From: Mycobacterium sp.
GTDB taxonomy: Bacteria; Actinomycetota; Actinomycetes; Mycobacteriales; Mycobacteriaceae
Direction of reading: 5' to 3'
NCBI RefSeq assembly: GCF_025933915.1
Contig: NZ_JAICZA010000037.1
Span: 1 to 33,728, forward strand
Length of the DNA: 33,728 bases
Positions within the stretch are counted from its first letter, which is position 1; each line of letters begins with the position of its first letter. Both the position numbers and the translations under genes were made by a program. The notes under the pieces are model-generated. The model saw only the letters and a list, made by a program, of their open reading frames with translations. It ran no database searches and was not told where the DNA came from. Shown here one piece after another: positions 21,590 to 32,127 of the stretch.

Positions 21590-23028
21590 CGATTGAGCAC
21601 CGAGCTGAACAACCCGACCACGAACGCCATGACGGGGATCAACGAGGCGTCGAGCCCGGCGGCGGCGAAGCCCACCAGTCGGCGCACCGGAAGCGAATAG
21701 CTCTCCGGCGCAGCGATGCCCGGGTTCAGCGCCACCACGATCCACACCGACAGGAGCGCCAGGAGCACCAGCGCCGCACCGAGGGCGGCGCCGTAGCGTC
21801 CGGTCGCGGTGTAGAGCACTAGCAGGACTCCGGCGGCCAGATACGGCTGGGCGAGCAGCCACGCCTTGCAGGCGGCCGAATCCCACACCCGGGCGCGCAG
21901 CACCGCCGTCGCGGCGGTCGCCCCGACCACGTACCAGCCCGCCCCACTGAGCGTTTCCGGACGCAGCGCGATCGCCACCGAGCCCAGGACACTGAGCAGC
22001 ACCGCGGCGGCGATGAATCCGCTCTGGTGCGCGTCGCTGACGCGCACCCGGCGGGGCAGGTCCTCGAGCACCTGCAACGACGGCGCCGACGGCGTGGGAT
22101 CCCCGGGTGCCGGAATGACCGGCAGCGGGAAGCGTGCCCACAGCGCGGACAGCTGCGCGGCTTCGATGGTGACCAGCAGCGCCGCCACGATCAGCCCGCA
22201 TCCGATCGCGACCAGCTTGACGTGCCACAGTAATTCGGCGCCGGCGGCCAGCAGCAGCGCCGCCCCCAGTACGGCCGTGGCGGTGAAGAATCCGGCGATC
22301 CGCTCGCGTTCGGCGCTGGGCACCATCAACGCGATCAGCGACCAGGCGGTGACACCGGCCGCGGCCAGCATCACCTGTGCCGAGCCGAACCCGCCCGGCA
22401 CCGCCAGCACCAGCGCGGCACCGATGGGCACCAGGGCGGCGATCGAGAGCGCCATGCCGGTACGCGCCGAGCGCGCCGTGACCAGCAGGCCGACGATCGC
22501 GGTCAGGGCCGCCACCGCGCTGACCGCAACGAGCCCGGCCAGCGCGCCGGTGGCCACACGGTACGTGACCGAAAGACCGGTCGCCAGGAAGGCCACCGCG
22601 ATCGCCGCGGCCAGCGCGCCGCGCTGGATATGGGTTGTGCCCCAAGGCTTGAGCCGAGAGGTCGAGAAAATCATGGCGGCGTCGGCGATGTCCTCGACGA
22701 TGCCGGGTGCGGCCGGACCGACCGGCACCGGTTGCAGCGCCAGCAGATCGCCGTCGACGACTCCGACCGTGTCCAGGCTCGCGTCCAGACTGAACGGCGC
22801 GCCCCCGATGGGCGCCAGGCTCAGTTGGGTCGCCGCACCGATCTCGGCGGCACCGCGCGAGCCGTCGGCGTCGTCCGACTCGCCGTTAGCGGTGGCCGGA
22901 ACGACCAAACGCTGCACCGCAGGCAGGATCTCGCGTAGCGGCAACTCGGCGGGCAATGCCATTTCCGTCAACCTGCTGTCCGCGAGAATTGCCACGCGGA
23001 CGATCGGCATGACGGTTCCGGACGTCAC
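21586..23028 (-). CDS. eccD3: ESX-3 membrane channel component EccD3
   Basis: A 480-residue protein with a ubiquitin-like cytosolic N-domain (about residues 7-100, MPIVRVAILADSRLTEMALP through DGDLLALQPV) and 11 expected membrane helices from about residue 140 onward. The linker IVEDIADAAMIFSTSRLKPWG is typical of EccD. In known structures two EccD copies per protomer form a lipid-filled vestibule and bind the other components. The GTG at 23028 (VTSGTVMPIV) is preferred over the ATG at 23010 because GAGGG lies 5 bases upstream and the M. tuberculosis protein also has a short extension before MPIVRV. The stop overlaps the mycP3 start by 4 bases; espG3 ends 60 bases upstream. Confidence 0.94.
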   Translation of the reverse strand: MTSGTVMPIVRVAILADSRLTEMALPAELPLREILPAVQRLVVPATANGESDDADGSRGAAEIGAATQLSLAPIGGAPFSLDASLDTVGVVDGDLLALQPVPVGPAAPGIVEDIADAAMIFSTSRLKPWGTTHIQRGALAAAIAVAFLATGLSVTYRVATGALAGLVAVSAVAALTAIVGLLVTARSARTGMALSIAALVPIGAALVLAVPGGFGSAQVMLAAAGVTAWSLIALMVPSAERERIAGFFTATAVLGAALLLAAGAELLWHVKLVAIGCGLIVAALLVTIEAAQLSALWARFPLPVIPAPGDPTPSAPSLQVLEDLPRRVRVSDAHQSGFIAAAVLLSVLGSVAIALRPETLSGAGWYVVGATAATAVLRARVWDSAACKAWLLAQPYLAAGVLLVLYTATGRYGAALGAALVLLALLSVWIVVALNPGIAAPESYSLPVRRLVGFAAAGLDASLIPVMAFVVGLFSSVLNR

Positions 23029-23088
23029 CGGACCCTCGAAGAATGTTGCGGCCGTTCCTGGAACATCGTGCTCTCTTCTCTAGTTCTC

Positions 23089-23991
23089 TCAGTGTTGGAC
23101 GGACAGTGTTGAAGGGGAAAAGTCTCGAGCTAACCGGTGTTCGGAGAACCATCCGGCGTCGGGCAGTTGGGCGGTCAGTTGTTCGATCGCGACGGCGATC
23201 GCGAACGGGGTTCCCGGGCTGAAGTTCGAAACCCACTCGCCGTCGAACGCGCGGGACGGGCTGACCAGGACCCGCCCCTCGCCTGTGTCGACAATGCTCA
23301 TTCCCACCTCGGTGGTGGAGTGCCGGCCGTCGCGGTGGCAACCGGCGACGATCTCGACGTAGCTTCGCCGTCCGTTGAACACCGACTCCACCACCGGGCG
23401 CGCCGATTGCGGAATACCAAGGTAGTCAAGGACTTCGGCCAGCGGAGCGCCGGAACGCAGACGCTCGTCGGCTCGGGCGCCCACCCGGGTGGGCAGGCTG
23501 AACTCGTGGAACCGGGCCGGTTGCCGCTGCGTGAGCCCGACGGTGAGGACCGGTACCAGGGCACGCGGATCGTCGATGTCCATGGCGGTGAACGTGATCA
23601 GCTGTGCACTGCGCAACGCGACCACCGTCATCTGTCCCCGGCCGGCGACACCGGTGCGCTGTGCGACGATGCCGCGCAGCAGTTCGGCGGTTCCGCCGGC
23701 CTCACCGGTGTCGTTGGTGGGGCCGACGTAACGCAGGTCGAGCCACCGCTCGGGAAAACACACGACCTTGATCCACTCGGCAACCGCGGGGTTGATCAGT
23801 CCGGCCGCCGATACCAGGCCCAGCTGGGTCAGCTCCGCCTTCTGACGGTCGAGGAACGCGTTCCGTTCCGCGGCATCGCGATAGGGGCAGGTGATTGCCA
23901 ATACCCACGGGAAGCTTCCCGCCCCAATCGTTTCCGCGATGAACCACGCGTGCTCGACCGTCAGCTCGACGGCGTTGGGAGCTGGTTCCAT
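23089..23991 (-). CDS. espG3: ESX-3 PE/PPE chaperone EspG3
   Basis: A 300-residue cytosolic chaperone, close to the usual 295. It begins [25 protein letters not shown] and contains the EspG landmarks [25 protein letters not shown] and [19 protein letters not shown]. EspG proteins bind the tip of the PPE partner in a PE-PPE dimer and keep it soluble until export; here the nearby PE5-PPE4 pair is the expected client. The gene lies between esxH (20 bases upstream) and eccD3 (60 bases downstream) in the operon. No membrane helix or signal peptide is present, as expected. Confidence 0.94.
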   Translation of the reverse strand: MEPAPNAVELTVEHAWFIAETIGAGSFPWVLAITCPYRDAAERNAFLDRQKAELTQLGLVSAAGLINPAVAEWIKVVCFPERWLDLRYVGPTNDTGEAGGTAELLRGIVAQRTGVAGRGQMTVVALRSAQLITFTAMDIDDPRALVPVLTVGLTQRQPARFHEFSLPTRVGARADERLRSGAPLAEVLDYLGIPQSARPVVESVFNGRRSYVEIVAGCHRDGRHSTTEVGMSIVDTGEGRVLVSPSRAFDGEWVSNFSPGTPFAIAVAIEQLTAQLPDAGWFSEHRLARDFSPSTLSVQH

Positions 23992-24011
23992 CAGGCTCGT
24001 TCAGCCACGAG

Positions 24012-24302
24012 CTAGCCGCCCCACTTGGCGGCTTCGGCCTGGTCGCGGGCCAGCATGGACATGGTGTTGGCCTCGTGGGTGCTGGCCATCGACTGATACG
24101 CGCGCACCAGGCTTTCCATGGCCTGGTTCCACTGGGCCTGCCACACCTGGTAGGTCATACCGGTGTCACCCTGCCAGGCGTTGGACAACGTGGCCTGCTC
24201 GGCGGAGATATCGGCACCGAGCCCCTGCATCGTGCCGGCATACCCCGACATGTCGGCGGCGTGGCTCAACATCGCCGGGTAGTTGTACATGATCTGCGAC
24301 AT
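24012..24302 (-). CDS. esxH: ESX-3 secreted WXG100 protein EsxH
   Basis: A 96-residue WXG100 protein, the exact family length. It starts [23 protein letters not shown], has the helix-turn motif NAWQGDTG (WxG) and ends AEAAKWGG, as does TB10.4 of M. tuberculosis. It forms a helical heterodimer with EsxG and is secreted by ESX-3. In M. tuberculosis the pair is needed for iron acquisition and also interferes with host ESCRT. GAAAGGA lies about 7 bases upstream of the ATG. Several internal residues differ from the M. tuberculosis sequence (for example [17 protein letters not shown]), so the species is outside that complex. Confidence 0.97.
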   Translation of the reverse strand: MSQIMYNYPAMLSHAADMSGYAGTMQGLGADISAEQATLSNAWQGDTGMTYQVWQAQWNQAMESLVRAYQSMASTHEANTMSMLARDQAEAAKWGG

Positions 24303-24345
24303 CACAAGTCCTTTCGCGGGTTGATGGCGTCTAAAAGCGGATGTG

Positions 24346-24639
24346 TCAGAACGCGGTGTAGCCGGACGCGGCGGCCGAATCCGCGGCCACATAGGTGCCG
24401 GCGGCGTCGCCGAGGTTGGCCTGGGCGATATCCAGCAGCGTGTTGACGCGTGCGGCGACCTCCACGAACCGCGCGTGCGCGGCCTGGAATGCCGCCGAGG
24501 ACTCGCCCTGGTGGAATGCCTGGGCCGACATCGCTTCCTGCTCGGCCTGGCTGATCGTGCTGCGCAGCAGCGCCGCCTTGGCGCTGAACGCCGATTGCGA
24601 AGCTACCAACTGCGGGATATGAGCGTCCAACATACTCAT
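24346..24639 (-). CDS. esxG: ESX-3 secreted WXG100-like protein EsxG
   Basis: A 97-residue partner of EsxH. It starts [18 protein letters not shown] and carries [19 protein letters not shown], in which HQG takes the place of the WxG turn, as usual for EsxG. The C-terminal helix has a YVAADSAAA segment that provides the YxxxD/E-like export signal (Y-V-A-A-D). AAAGGAA about 6 bases upstream supports the ATG. It lies 63 bases after PPE4 and 43 bases before esxH in the operon. Confidence 0.97.
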   Translation of the reverse strand: MSMLDAHIPQLVASQSAFSAKAALLRSTISQAEQEAMSAQAFHQGESSAAFQAAHARFVEVAARVNTLLDIAQANLGDAAGTYVAADSAAASGYTAF

Positions 24640-24702
24640 GGTGATTCCTTTCTTTTGCGTCCGTTGGGGTTTCGGTAATTCACCTGCATGTGGCTTACTG
24701 CC

Positions 24703-26202
24703 TTATCCCCCCTTCCCCGGCTCGGTTCGGCCCGTCCCGTTGGCGGCGTCGTGCTCCCACGTGCCGGGCACCATCGGCATCCGTGGGCCGCCGCCGAAGT
24801 CGTCGTCGGCCAGCTTGGTCAATCCAGCCGCCTGAAACGCCTTCTGTCTCTGCTTGGTCCCGGCGAACCCGAGCGGTCCGGCTCCCTGCGCGGATGCGAC
24901 CGCCGCGGCCAGCTCCTCCTCGTCGCCGTAATCCGGGGACACACCGAAATCGGAGTCCATATCCAGGAACTCGTCGCCATAGTCGTGCAACGCGGCCCGC
25001 CGCCGGCGGCGCGCTCGAGACTCGGCCCGGCTCGCGGCCGCTGCACCCGCCGCTGGGATGGTCGCCGCGGGCGCCTTGGCACCGCCACGGCCGCCCAGGG
25101 TGGGACCGACGCCGGTGTCCGGGTCACCGCCGACGGCGATCAGATAGGCGAAGTTTGCCGCCGCCGCCGCCGGCGCCGGGGCGGCGGGCGCGCCGGTGCC
25201 GGCCGCGACCGTGGTGGCCGGGGCGCCGGCGGGAGTCGCGACCGTCGGGGCCAGGGCGACCGCCGGAAGCATTGACGGTTTGTTGGATGTCAGGACGGGG
25301 ACCACGGCGGCGGGCGCGGCCGCCTCCGGCGCGACGTCGACGGGCGTGGTGAGCAGGTGGCTCAGTCCGACGCCCAGCAGGATCGGAATCAGGAACGGCG
25401 CGGTCAGGATCGCGCCCCAGGTCGGCCAGCCCACGGCGTTGAAGAACACCTGGTAAGCGACGAAGAACAGCAGCGGTCCGTTGGCCGCCAGGAACGCCGG
25501 CAGATTCGAGAAGAAGTTCTGCAGCATCTGCTGGATGTTCTGGAAGAAATCCTGCAGGAACTTGGACAGCTGCTGGATGAAGTTCTGCCACCAGTCCCCG
25601 GGGTTGGAGGTGTCCTGCGCGGTGTTGGCCGTGAGGTTGTTGGTTTCGCCGCCGGGAGTCACGATGGCCGGGGCGGCCATCGTGCGCGGCGCGGCGGCCA
25701 GCGCCGAGCCCGAGACGACCTGATAGGTGCCCATGGTGGTGGCCGCCTGGACCCACATCCGCGCGTAGTCGGCTTCGTTGACCGCGATCGGAATGGTGTT
25801 GATGCCAAAGAAATTCGTCCCCACCAGCACCCCGTGCACGGTGTGGTTGGTGGCGAGCTCCCCCAGCGTCGGCATGGCGGCCAACGCGGCCGTGTACGCC
25901 GTCGCCGCGACCTCTTGCTGCGCCGCGGCGCCCGCGCTGTCGGCACTGGCCTGCTGCAGCCATGCCAGATACGGCACGTGGGCCGCCACATACTGCTCGG
26001 CGCTCGGCCCTTCCCAGGCCCCCGCCTGCGCCTCCCCCAACAGCGCGCTGAGTTCGCCGGCCGCCGTGGCGTATTGGGCGCTGAGCGAGGTCCACGCCCC
26101 GGCGGCCGCCAACAGCGGCCCCGGTCCCGGACCGGCGCTCAACAACGCCGAATGCACCTCCGGTGGCGACGCCATCCAGATGGGGCCGAAAGGGGAAGTC
26201 AT
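24703..26202 (-). CDS. PPE4: PPE family protein PPE4, PPW subfamily (ESX-3 substrate)
   Basis: A 499-residue PPE protein. The PPE motif is at residues 13-15 ([10 protein letters not shown]), and the WxG turn is W63-G65 ([11 protein letters not shown]) in the conserved N-terminal domain of about 180 residues. The middle contains [28 protein letters not shown] and hydrophobic segments. The C-terminus has GFAGT (about 445-449) and PMVPGTW (about 476-482), the paired marks of the PPE-PPW subfamily, preceded by an unusually acidic stretch ([20 protein letters not shown]). It pairs with PE5, is handled by EspG3 and is secreted by ESX-3; in M. tuberculosis the pair is tied to siderophore-iron and other nutrient uptake. 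The ATG at 26202 follows the PE5 stop by 2 bases. Confidence 0.95.
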   Translation of the reverse strand: MTSPFGPIWMASPPEVHSALLSAGPGPGPLLAAAGAWTSLSAQYATAAGELSALLGEAQAGAWEGPSAEQYVAAHVPYLAWLQQASADSAGAAAQQEVAATAYTAALAAMPTLGELATNHTVHGVLVGTNFFGINTIPIAVNEADYARMWVQAATTMGTYQVVSGSALAAAPRTMAAPAIVTPGGETNNLTANTAQDTSNPGDWWQNFIQQLSKFLQDFFQNIQQMLQNFFSNLPAFLAANGPLLFFVAYQVFFNAVGWPTWGAILTAPFLIPILLGVGLSHLLTTPVDVAPEAAAPAAVVPVLTSNKPSMLPAVALAPTVATPAGAPATTVAAGTGAPAAPAPAAAAANFAYLIAVGGDPDTGVGPTLGGRGGAKAPAATIPAAGAAAASRAESRARRRRRAALHDYGDEFLDMDSDFGVSPDYGDEEELAAAVASAQGAGPLGFAGTKQRQKAFQAAGLTKLADDDFGGGPRMPMVPGTWEHDAANGTGRTEPGKGG

Positions 26203-26204
26203 CG

Positions 26205-26513
26205 TCAGGCGCCCGCGATCCCGAACGTCGCAGCGGCCGCGGTGTCTCCCGCGAGATAGCTTGCGCCGGCTTCCCCGACACCGACCCCGGCACGGCCCAG
26301 TTCTTCGACGCCCTGGGCCGCCACGGCCGAGTGCTCCTGGCCCTGAGCGCTGAACCCGACAGCCGTTTGCAGCGATACCGGATCGACCGCCGGCGGCACC
26401 ACCGCCGTGATCGCCGGGGCCGCCGCAGCGTGTGCGGCCGCCAGCCGTGCCGTCAGCGCCTCCACCGCGGCACTGGTGGCGGCCAAACCTTCGGGAACCA
26501 CTCGCAGCGTCAT
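26205..26513 (-). CDS. PE5: PE family protein PE5 (ESX-3 substrate)
   Basis: A 102-residue PE protein without a C-terminal extension. The PE motif lies in [16 protein letters not shown] (P7, E8), and the general secretion signal YxxxD is Y86-D90 or thereabouts ([12 protein letters not shown]). It forms a helical dimer with PPE4. GGGAGGAG within the eccC3 tail serves as ribosome site, and the ATG lies only 2 bases after the eccC3 stop, so expression is tied to the operon. Confidence 0.95.
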   Translation of the reverse strand: MTLRVVPEGLAATSAAVEALTARLAAAHAAAAPAITAVVPPAVDPVSLQTAVGFSAQGQEHSAVAAQGVEELGRAGVGVGEAGASYLAGDTAAAATFGIAGA

Positions 26514-26515
26514 CT

Positions 26516-29500
26516 CTACTCCTCCCGTTGCGCTTCACTTGCCATTACGGATTCCCCGATCAAGGGGTTGATCAACTGCACGTACGTCGGACCGTCGCTG
26601 TCGCCCAACAGGATCGCCCGTCCGGCAGGCATGCGGCCGAATCGTTGACCGCGGATCTTGCCGCTGTCCTGCGGGTTGCCCGCCAGCATCAACGTGGTCG
26701 CCTGCAGGTCGTTGAAGCGGCGCAGCAGCGGGTTCGTCATCAGCGCGTGCCCCGAACCGGTGGCACGTGCGGTGACGATCACCCGCACCCCCAAATCGGC
26801 TGCCTGCGAAAGCAACCCGATCAGCGGAGACCACGGGCGTTGCCCGACGTAGGGTCCGCTCATCGCCGGCGAGTCCGGTATCTGGTCAACGTCGTCGATG
26901 ATCAGGTAGTGGGTGTGGCCCGCAAACGTCCAGCGGGACAGTTCGGCCGGCGACCGGCCGGCCGGCGGCCGGCGCGATTCGATGAGGTTTGCCAGACCCA
27001 GCATCGCCGGGATGATGCGGTCGATGTTGGCCGTGTACTCGTTGTCGGCGAACAACGGCTCGTCGACGAGGTGCAGCCGCCGGTCGAGCACCGTGAAGGC
27101 CACCTGCTCCGGCGAGGAGTGTTCGCGGACCGTGCGAATGAGGTGGCGCAGCAGCGTCGTCTTGCCCGACTTGCTGTCGCCGAACACCATCAGCAGCGGG
27201 TTGTCGGCGAAGTCGACCACCACCGGCGCGAGATCCTCCTCGCGCTGGCCGATGACCACCTGTTCCGGCCCGCGGTACAGCGACCCGACCGCCTCCGGGG
27301 CGAGGTTGGTGGGCAGCAGGCGCACCGGCGGCGCGGCCATGCCCGGGTAGCGGTCGTTGATCTCGGCGATCTGGTCCAGCTCGGGGGCGGCGAACAGGAA
27401 ATGCTCTGCGGCCATCGTCAATCCGCGACCGGGTTGGTCATGCGGCACCGCTTCGGCGGGCCGGCGCAGAGCGCCGACCACCCGCACATTGCTGTCCCGC
27501 GGATCGTGCAGCTTGAGCTCGAGTCGCAACCCGAGGCCCTCCCGCATCGCCAGCGGCACCTCCAGCCAGCTGGGCGTGGTGATGACGACGTGGATGCCGT
27601 ACGCCAACCCAATGTTGACCAGCTCGGTGACCTTGGCCAACAACGGGTTTCGCGTGTTGAACTGGTCCGTGTTGTCACGGCCGAACGCATAGAGGTTGTC
27701 GATGAGCAGGAAAACCTCGCCGAACCCATCGTCGGGTGCCGTGCCGTGCTTGTCCCGGAACGCTTCGCGCCGCTGCCGCGACAACAGCAGCTGCTCGAGC
27801 TCTCCGAAGGTACGCCGGATCCGTTCGGGCTCCAGCGCCGAGGCGACACTGCCGACGTGCGCCAGACCGTCGAGCGCACGCAGTTTCCCGCCGCCGTAAT
27901 CCAGGCAGTAGAACGTGACCTCGCGCGGCGAGTGCAGGCTGGCCGCCGACAGCATGAACGTCTGCAGCGCAGTCGACTTCCCCGATTTGGGACCACCGTG
28001 AATCATCATGTTCCCGGCTGACGAGGAGGCATCGAAGACCAGTGGGTCGCGGCGCATCTCGAACGGCTTGTCGATCTCGCCGAGTGGCCACTGCCACTGC
28101 CGCGGCGGCACGCCGGCCCGGGCCAGCATCGCGGTCACCGGGATCGGCTCGTCCAGCGGCGGCAGCCACAACTGTGGCGCACGCGGACCGTAGCCGGCCA
28201 ACTGATCGCCGATGGTCGCGATGAGCTTGCGCGGCGGCCCGCTCAGTTCAACGTCCTCGGGGCTGTGGATCACGGTGTCCTGATCGGGCTCGACCCGCCC
28301 GGCCGTGAACACCTTCGGTTCCGGGATTGACGCCACCACCAACGATTTGGCCTTCTGCGGCGGATCGTAGATACCGTCGACATAGGTGCTGCGGAACTTG
28401 ATCGGGGTCGCACCCGGTGCGGGCACCAAGAAGCCCACGCCCTTGTGCTCCTTGCCGGATTCGATGTGATAGGCGTCCTCCACGCCGATGATCTGGCGGG
28501 AAACGCTGGGACTGGCCACCTTCAGCCCGATGCGGTAGGAGGTGTTCTTGTCGATGTCCTTGATCTTGCCGACATCCAACGTCTGCGATGCGAACAGGAT
28601 GTGGATGCGGAACGAACGGCCTTTGCGGGCAACGTAATCGAAGAGCTCCGCGTATTCCGGGTGGTCGGACAGCATCAGGGTGAACTCGTCGGCCACCACG
28701 AACAGCGTCGGGATCGGCGCCAAGTCGTGCCCGGCAGCGATGGCGTTCTCGTACTCGACCACCGAGTTGAACGCGCTGCCCTGCACCCGTCGGCCGGCTT
28801 CACGCAGCAGCGTCTCCCGCCGGGCCACCTCGCCGCGCAGCGTGTCGGCGAACCGGTCGGCCAGCGACTTCTTCTCGGCCATGTTGGAGATCACCGCGAC
28901 AACCTGCGGGAAATGGCGGAAGCTGTCGGCACCGGCCTCGCCCTTGAAGTCGGCGTAGATGACGATCAACCGGTCCGCCGAATGAGTCGTCAACAGCGAC
29001 AACAGGATCGACATCAGGGTCTGGGACTTGCCCGAGCCCGTCATACCGATCATCAGACCGTGCGGGCCCATCCCGCCCTCGGCTTCGTCCTTGAGGTCGA
29101 ACATCAGCGGCTCACCGGTCGCCGTGACCCCGATCGGAATGCGCAACTCGTCCTCGCGGCGGCGGGGCGCCCACAGGGTGGGCACATCCAGTTCGGACGC
29201 GTCCGGGATGCCCAGCATCGTGGTGAACGTGGCACCGCGGGTGGCCGCCGAGCGCAACCCGGTGTGCGTCGGGTTGGAGTCCCAGCGCGACAACAGGCGC
29301 GCCAGGTGGGCGGCCTCGTCGGCATCCAGCTGGTCGGCGTCGTCGATGTACGGCTGCCAGCCGCCGGTCTGCCATCGCTCGATGACCACGGCTCGGCTGC
29401 CGCCGCCGTCCTTCCCGCTGATGCGCAGGATCGGCTTCTCCGGGTCCGAATACTGCTCGCGATTCGGTGCCGTGGCGCCGCGGTGCACGACGGTGACGCC

Positions 29501-30505
29501 CGCCCGGCCCATCGCCAGCGTCGAGGCGTTCAGGTCGTAATCGGGGTCGTCGACGACGATCAGCAGGTGCCGCAGCGCGTCGGCGGGCTCGCCGGTGAAC
29601 GCCGGACGGTCGACGAGCGCCGAGCCCAGACTGGCGACCAGTTCATCGACATTGGTCGCCATGAAGCGGGCCGCCCCGACCCCGTCGAGCTCACCGGGGA
29701 TGTCGACGTGCGGCAACCACTTCAGCCACGACCAGTCCGCGCTCTCGAGATCGGGAGTGGCCAGCGCGACCCCGAGCACCGTCGGGTCGTGCCACGTCAC
29801 CGCCTGAGCGATCCACGCGCGCATCGCCGAGCGCGCCTCGTCTTCCGATCCCAGCACGGTGATCCGGGACACTTTGGCCAGGTCGATTCCAGTCGGTACG
29901 TCGCGCACCGTGCGGTGGGTGTCGAGCAGGCTGCGTAATGCGCTGTGCGACACCGGCTCCAGGTCGATTTCGTCCGCGGTGTCGTTCACTCGCAGGGCGG
30001 TCGCCAGGGGCACGTGGTGGCGGCCGGCCCGCAGCACCAGGAAGTCGGGATCGTGCGGGTCGCGCTCCCACTGACGGCGCGATCCGGGCACGGCGGCCAG
30101 CGCCGCCGGCTCCGGATGGGACCACTGCGCGGCGGCGCGCTGCGCGGCGGCCTGGGTGCGGATGTTGTCCCGGACCACCGACAGGTAGCGCAGGTAGTCG
30201 GCGCGCTCGGCGTCGACCTCCTCGGTGCGCATCTTGTTGTCGTTCCCGCGGTACATCGCGGTCGCGGCCAGCAACAGCACGAACGGGAAGAACAGGGTCT
30301 GCGGAGAGATCAACCGCATCCCGGTCGCGAACAGGGCGACGATCATGCCGACGATCAGGATCACCAGCACGTAGGGCATCGCCCGGCGCAGGAACGACGG
30401 CGGAATCACCCGGGGCAGCTCGGGCGGTGCCTCGATGGCGATGGTGCCCTTGCGGGTCGCCGGCGGCGCCAGCCGGCGGCGCGCTTCGAAGATCAGTCGG
30501 CTCAT
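26516..30505 (-). CDS. eccC3: ESX-3 motor ATPase EccC3 (FtsK/SpoIIIE type)
   Basis: A 1329-residue membrane ATPase that drives export and recognises substrates. Two helices lie near the N-terminus (about 42-62 and 68-84). Three nucleotide-binding domains follow, with Walker A motifs GMTGSGKS (487-494), GGPKSGKS (837-844) and GDSKSGKT (1109-1116). Walker B is FVVADEF in the first domain, with a catalytic Glu, but FLLIDNL in the second and LIIDDVD in the third. Only the first domain therefore looks fully competent for hydrolysis, as known for EccC. The ATG overlaps the eccB3 stop (ATGA). The frame is also open upstream to 30643 but that is inside eccB3. Length matches the 1330 residues recalled for M. 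tuberculosis EccC3; it is one chain, not split as in ESX-1. Confidence 0.96.
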   Translation of the reverse strand: MSRLIFEARRRLAPPATRKGTIAIEAPPELPRVIPPSFLRRAMPYVLVILIVGMIVALFATGMRLISPQTLFFPFVLLLAATAMYRGNDNKMRTEEVDAERADYLRYLSVVRDNIRTQAAAQRAAAQWSHPEPAALAAVPGSRRQWERDPHDPDFLVLRAGRHHVPLATALRVNDTADEIDLEPVSHSALRSLLDTHRTVRDVPTGIDLAKVSRITVLGSEDEARSAMRAWIAQAVTWHDPTVLGVALATPDLESADWSWLKWLPHVDIPGELDGVGAARFMATNVDELVASLGSALVDRPAFTGEPADALRHLLIVVDDPDYDLNASTLAMGRAGVTVVHRGATAPNREQYSDPEKPILRISGKDGGGSRAVVIERWQTGGWQPYIDDADQLDADEAAHLARLLSRWDSNPTHTGLRSAATRGATFTTMLGIPDASELDVPTLWAPRRREDELRIPIGVTATGEPLMFDLKDEAEGGMGPHGLMIGMTGSGKSQTLMSILLSLLTTHSADRLIVIYADFKGEAGADSFRHFPQVVAVISNMAEKKSLADRFADTLRGEVARRETLLREAGRRVQGSAFNSVVEYENAIAAGHDLAPIPTLFVVADEFTLMLSDHPEYAELFDYVARKGRSFRIHILFASQTLDVGKIKDIDKNTSYRIGLKVASPSVSRQIIGVEDAYHIESGKEHKGVGFLVPAPGATPIKFRSTYVDGIYDPPQKAKSLVVASIPEPKVFTAGRVEPDQDTVIHSPEDVELSGPPRKLIATIGDQLAGYGPRAPQLWLPPLDEPIPVTAMLARAGVPPRQWQWPLGEIDKPFEMRRDPLVFDASSSAGNMMIHGGPKSGKSTALQTFMLSAASLHSPREVTFYCLDYGGGKLRALDGLAHVGSVASALEPERIRRTFGELEQLLLSRQRREAFRDKHGTAPDDGFGEVFLLIDNLYAFGRDNTDQFNTRNPLLAKVTELVNIGLAYGIHVVITTPSWLEVPLAMREGLGLRLELKLHDPRDSNVRVVGALRRPAEAVPHDQPGRGLTMAAEHFLFAAPELDQIAEINDRYPGMAAPPVRLLPTNLAPEAVGSLYRGPEQVVIGQREEDLAPVVVDFADNPLLMVFGDSKSGKTTLLRHLIRTVREHSSPEQVAFTVLDRRLHLVDEPLFADNEYTANIDRIIPAMLGLANLIESRRPPAGRSPAELSRWTFAGHTHYLIIDDVDQIPDSPAMSGPYVGQRPWSPLIGLLSQAADLGVRVIVTARATGSGHALMTNPLLRRFNDLQATTLMLAGNPQDSGKIRGQRFGRMPAGRAILLGDSDGPTYVQLINPLIGESVMASEAQREE

Positions 30506-32127
30506 CGGGGGGTTCCCTCGGCTTCCCTTGCAGCAGCGGTGACACGGCCGGGCTTCTGGTCGGGCGTCAGCCCGTCGTGTGCCAGCAGCGCGTCGGCGCG
30601 CGATAACGTCGGGCCATTCGCAAACAGCGATAGCACCGACCACGGAATGGGGACCGGGGAACCGGTAAGGCCAAGGGCCTCAACCGTTTTGCCGTGTCCG
30701 GCGGCCGAGTGCTCCGCCTCGTTGTCGATGCCGTAACGGACACCGGTGTCAGAGACCCAGAACAGTGACCCGGCGCCCGGCGAGTTCGGCCCGCCGCCGA
30801 CGGTCTGGATGAAGTAGCCGGTGCCCGGCGCCATGGCGACGCGGGTGGCGGTTGTCGGCGAGCCGCCGCCCACCAGGTCGACGGTGCGTATCGATTCGGC
30901 CATCGGCAGGGCCGAGCCGGACAGCAGGTTCAGCGAGCTGCTGGCGGCCCCGGCCGGCTTGCCCCAATAGGCGCACGTGACGGGGGACTTGGCCGTATCC
31001 ACCAGGGTGACCTGCTGGTCCGGATACCGCGCGGTGTCCAGCATCCGCGACACCGGCAGCTTGGCCACCGCATCGGCGCCGAGCCGCGGCGGTTGGTCCA
31101 GCCCATAGGAATTCGAGTTGCGCAGGATCGCGGCGAGCACCGACGAGATCTGCTGCAGGCCGTCGGGCAACACCGCGTAGTAGCGCGGCGCACCCGAGGA
31201 GCTCTGATCCAGGGTGTAGGACACCACCACCGCCCCGATCGGTGCCGGCACGCTGAAGGGTGCCGGCGCGCCGGCGTTCGGGATGCCCGGCGCGGTCAAC
31301 GGCGGCGCCTCGGGTATCGCGTTGAACAGGCCCAGCGCGATGGGCCGGGGTGCGGGAATCTCAGAGTTGCCCTGTCCCAAGCCAAGTGCGTTGGTGATCG
31401 CGTGGTCGGTCAGGTTGATCTGACTGCGCTTGCCTTCCCACAACAACCAGGTGGCGCCGTCCCTCTCGGCGAGGATCCCCTGTCGCGGCGCGAGAGTGGC
31501 GGCGCGGGCGCCGCTGCTGTCCGGCCGGCCGGCGATCACCGTGACGCCGGTGCTGTGGGCGGTGTGCCCACCCTGGGCCGGCTCGCTGACGGCGTCGCAC
31601 ACCGTCCAGTTCGCATCGGCGGAGGAGCTTTGCACCATACGTTCCGGTGCACCCGGGATGCCGATCAGGTTGCCCCGCGGAAACCGGTCCAGCTCACTGC
31701 TTTTCACCATGGTCGGGTCTACCGCCCGGCCCGTGATCAGCCGGGCCGAGGTCAGGTTGAGCACCGGATGCAGGTCCTCGCCGACACGGACATACAGTGC
31801 GGCGGTTGACCGGTCGGCGAGCACCGCGTTGGTGCCCGCCGTCCCGTTGGGCCGGATCATCGAGAACACGAAGCAGCCGGCCAGGCCGGTGACCAGAAGG
31901 ACCGCGCCCATCGCCACCGCGCGGGTCTGCGTGCGCAGGGGGTCGACGAGCATCCTGGTGTCGTGCAACGCAATACCGGAGGCGATCCGGCGCATCACGA
32001 ACCGCCAACCGCTGACCTGGTGCCGGGTGACGAAACCGCGCCGGTACTCGACCTGGTCGGGGTTGTCGTTGACCGGGGTGCGAGAGGAGAACGAACGTCG
32101 TTCGTCGGGTTGATTATTGGAAGTCAT
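30502..32127 (-). CDS. eccB3: ESX-3 membrane component EccB3
   Basis: A 541-residue protein with a short cytosolic N-terminus ([20 protein letters not shown], typical of EccB), one membrane helix at about 70-91 ([20 protein letters not shown]) and a large periplasmic domain made of repeats around a central core. Two periplasmic cysteines (in NWTVCDAVS and PVTCAYWG) fit the conserved disulfide. In known ESX complexes EccB forms the periplasmic part of each protomer. The ATG overlaps the eccA3 stop in an ATGA and the gene itself overlaps eccC3 by 4 bases, so the three are translationally coupled. Confidence 0.95.
   Translation of the reverse strand: MTSNNQPDERRSFSSRTPVNDNPDQVEYRRGFVTRHQVSGWRFVMRRIASGIALHDTRMLVDPLRTQTRAVAMGAVLLVTGLAGCFVFSMIRPNGTAGTNAVLADRSTAALYVRVGEDLHPVLNLTSARLITGRAVDPTMVKSSELDRFPRGNLIGIPGAPERMVQSSSADANWTVCDAVSEPAQGGHTAHSTGVTVIAGRPDSSGARAATLAPRQGILAERDGATWLLWEGKRSQINLTDHAITNALGLGQGNSEIPAPRPIALGLFNAIPEAPPLTAPGIPNAGAPAPFSVPAPIGAVVVSYTLDQSSSGAPRYYAVLPDGLQQISSVLAAILRNSNSYGLDQPPRLGADAVAKLPVSRMLDTARYPDQQVTLVDTAKSPVTCAYWGKPAGAASSSLNLLSGSALPMAESIRTVDLVGGGSPTTATRVAMAPGTGYFIQTVGGGPNSPGAGSLFWVSDTGVRYGIDNEAEHSAAGHGKTVEALGLTGSPVPIPWSVLSLFANGPTLSRADALLAHDGLTPDQKPGRVTAAAREAEGTPR

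Noticed and set aside
20171..22645. A very long minus-strand open frame (824 codons) that includes mycP3
   Set aside because: The portion upstream of 21589 lies in a wrong frame through eccD3 and is Gly/Arg-rich. The signal peptide and the ATGA overlap fix the mycP3 start at 21589.
26432..30736. Long plus-strand open frames opposite eccC3 (about 500 codons each)
   Set aside because: Composition is Arg/His/Gln-rich and they lie exactly antisense to the clear EccC3 domains. No start signal or family motif is present.
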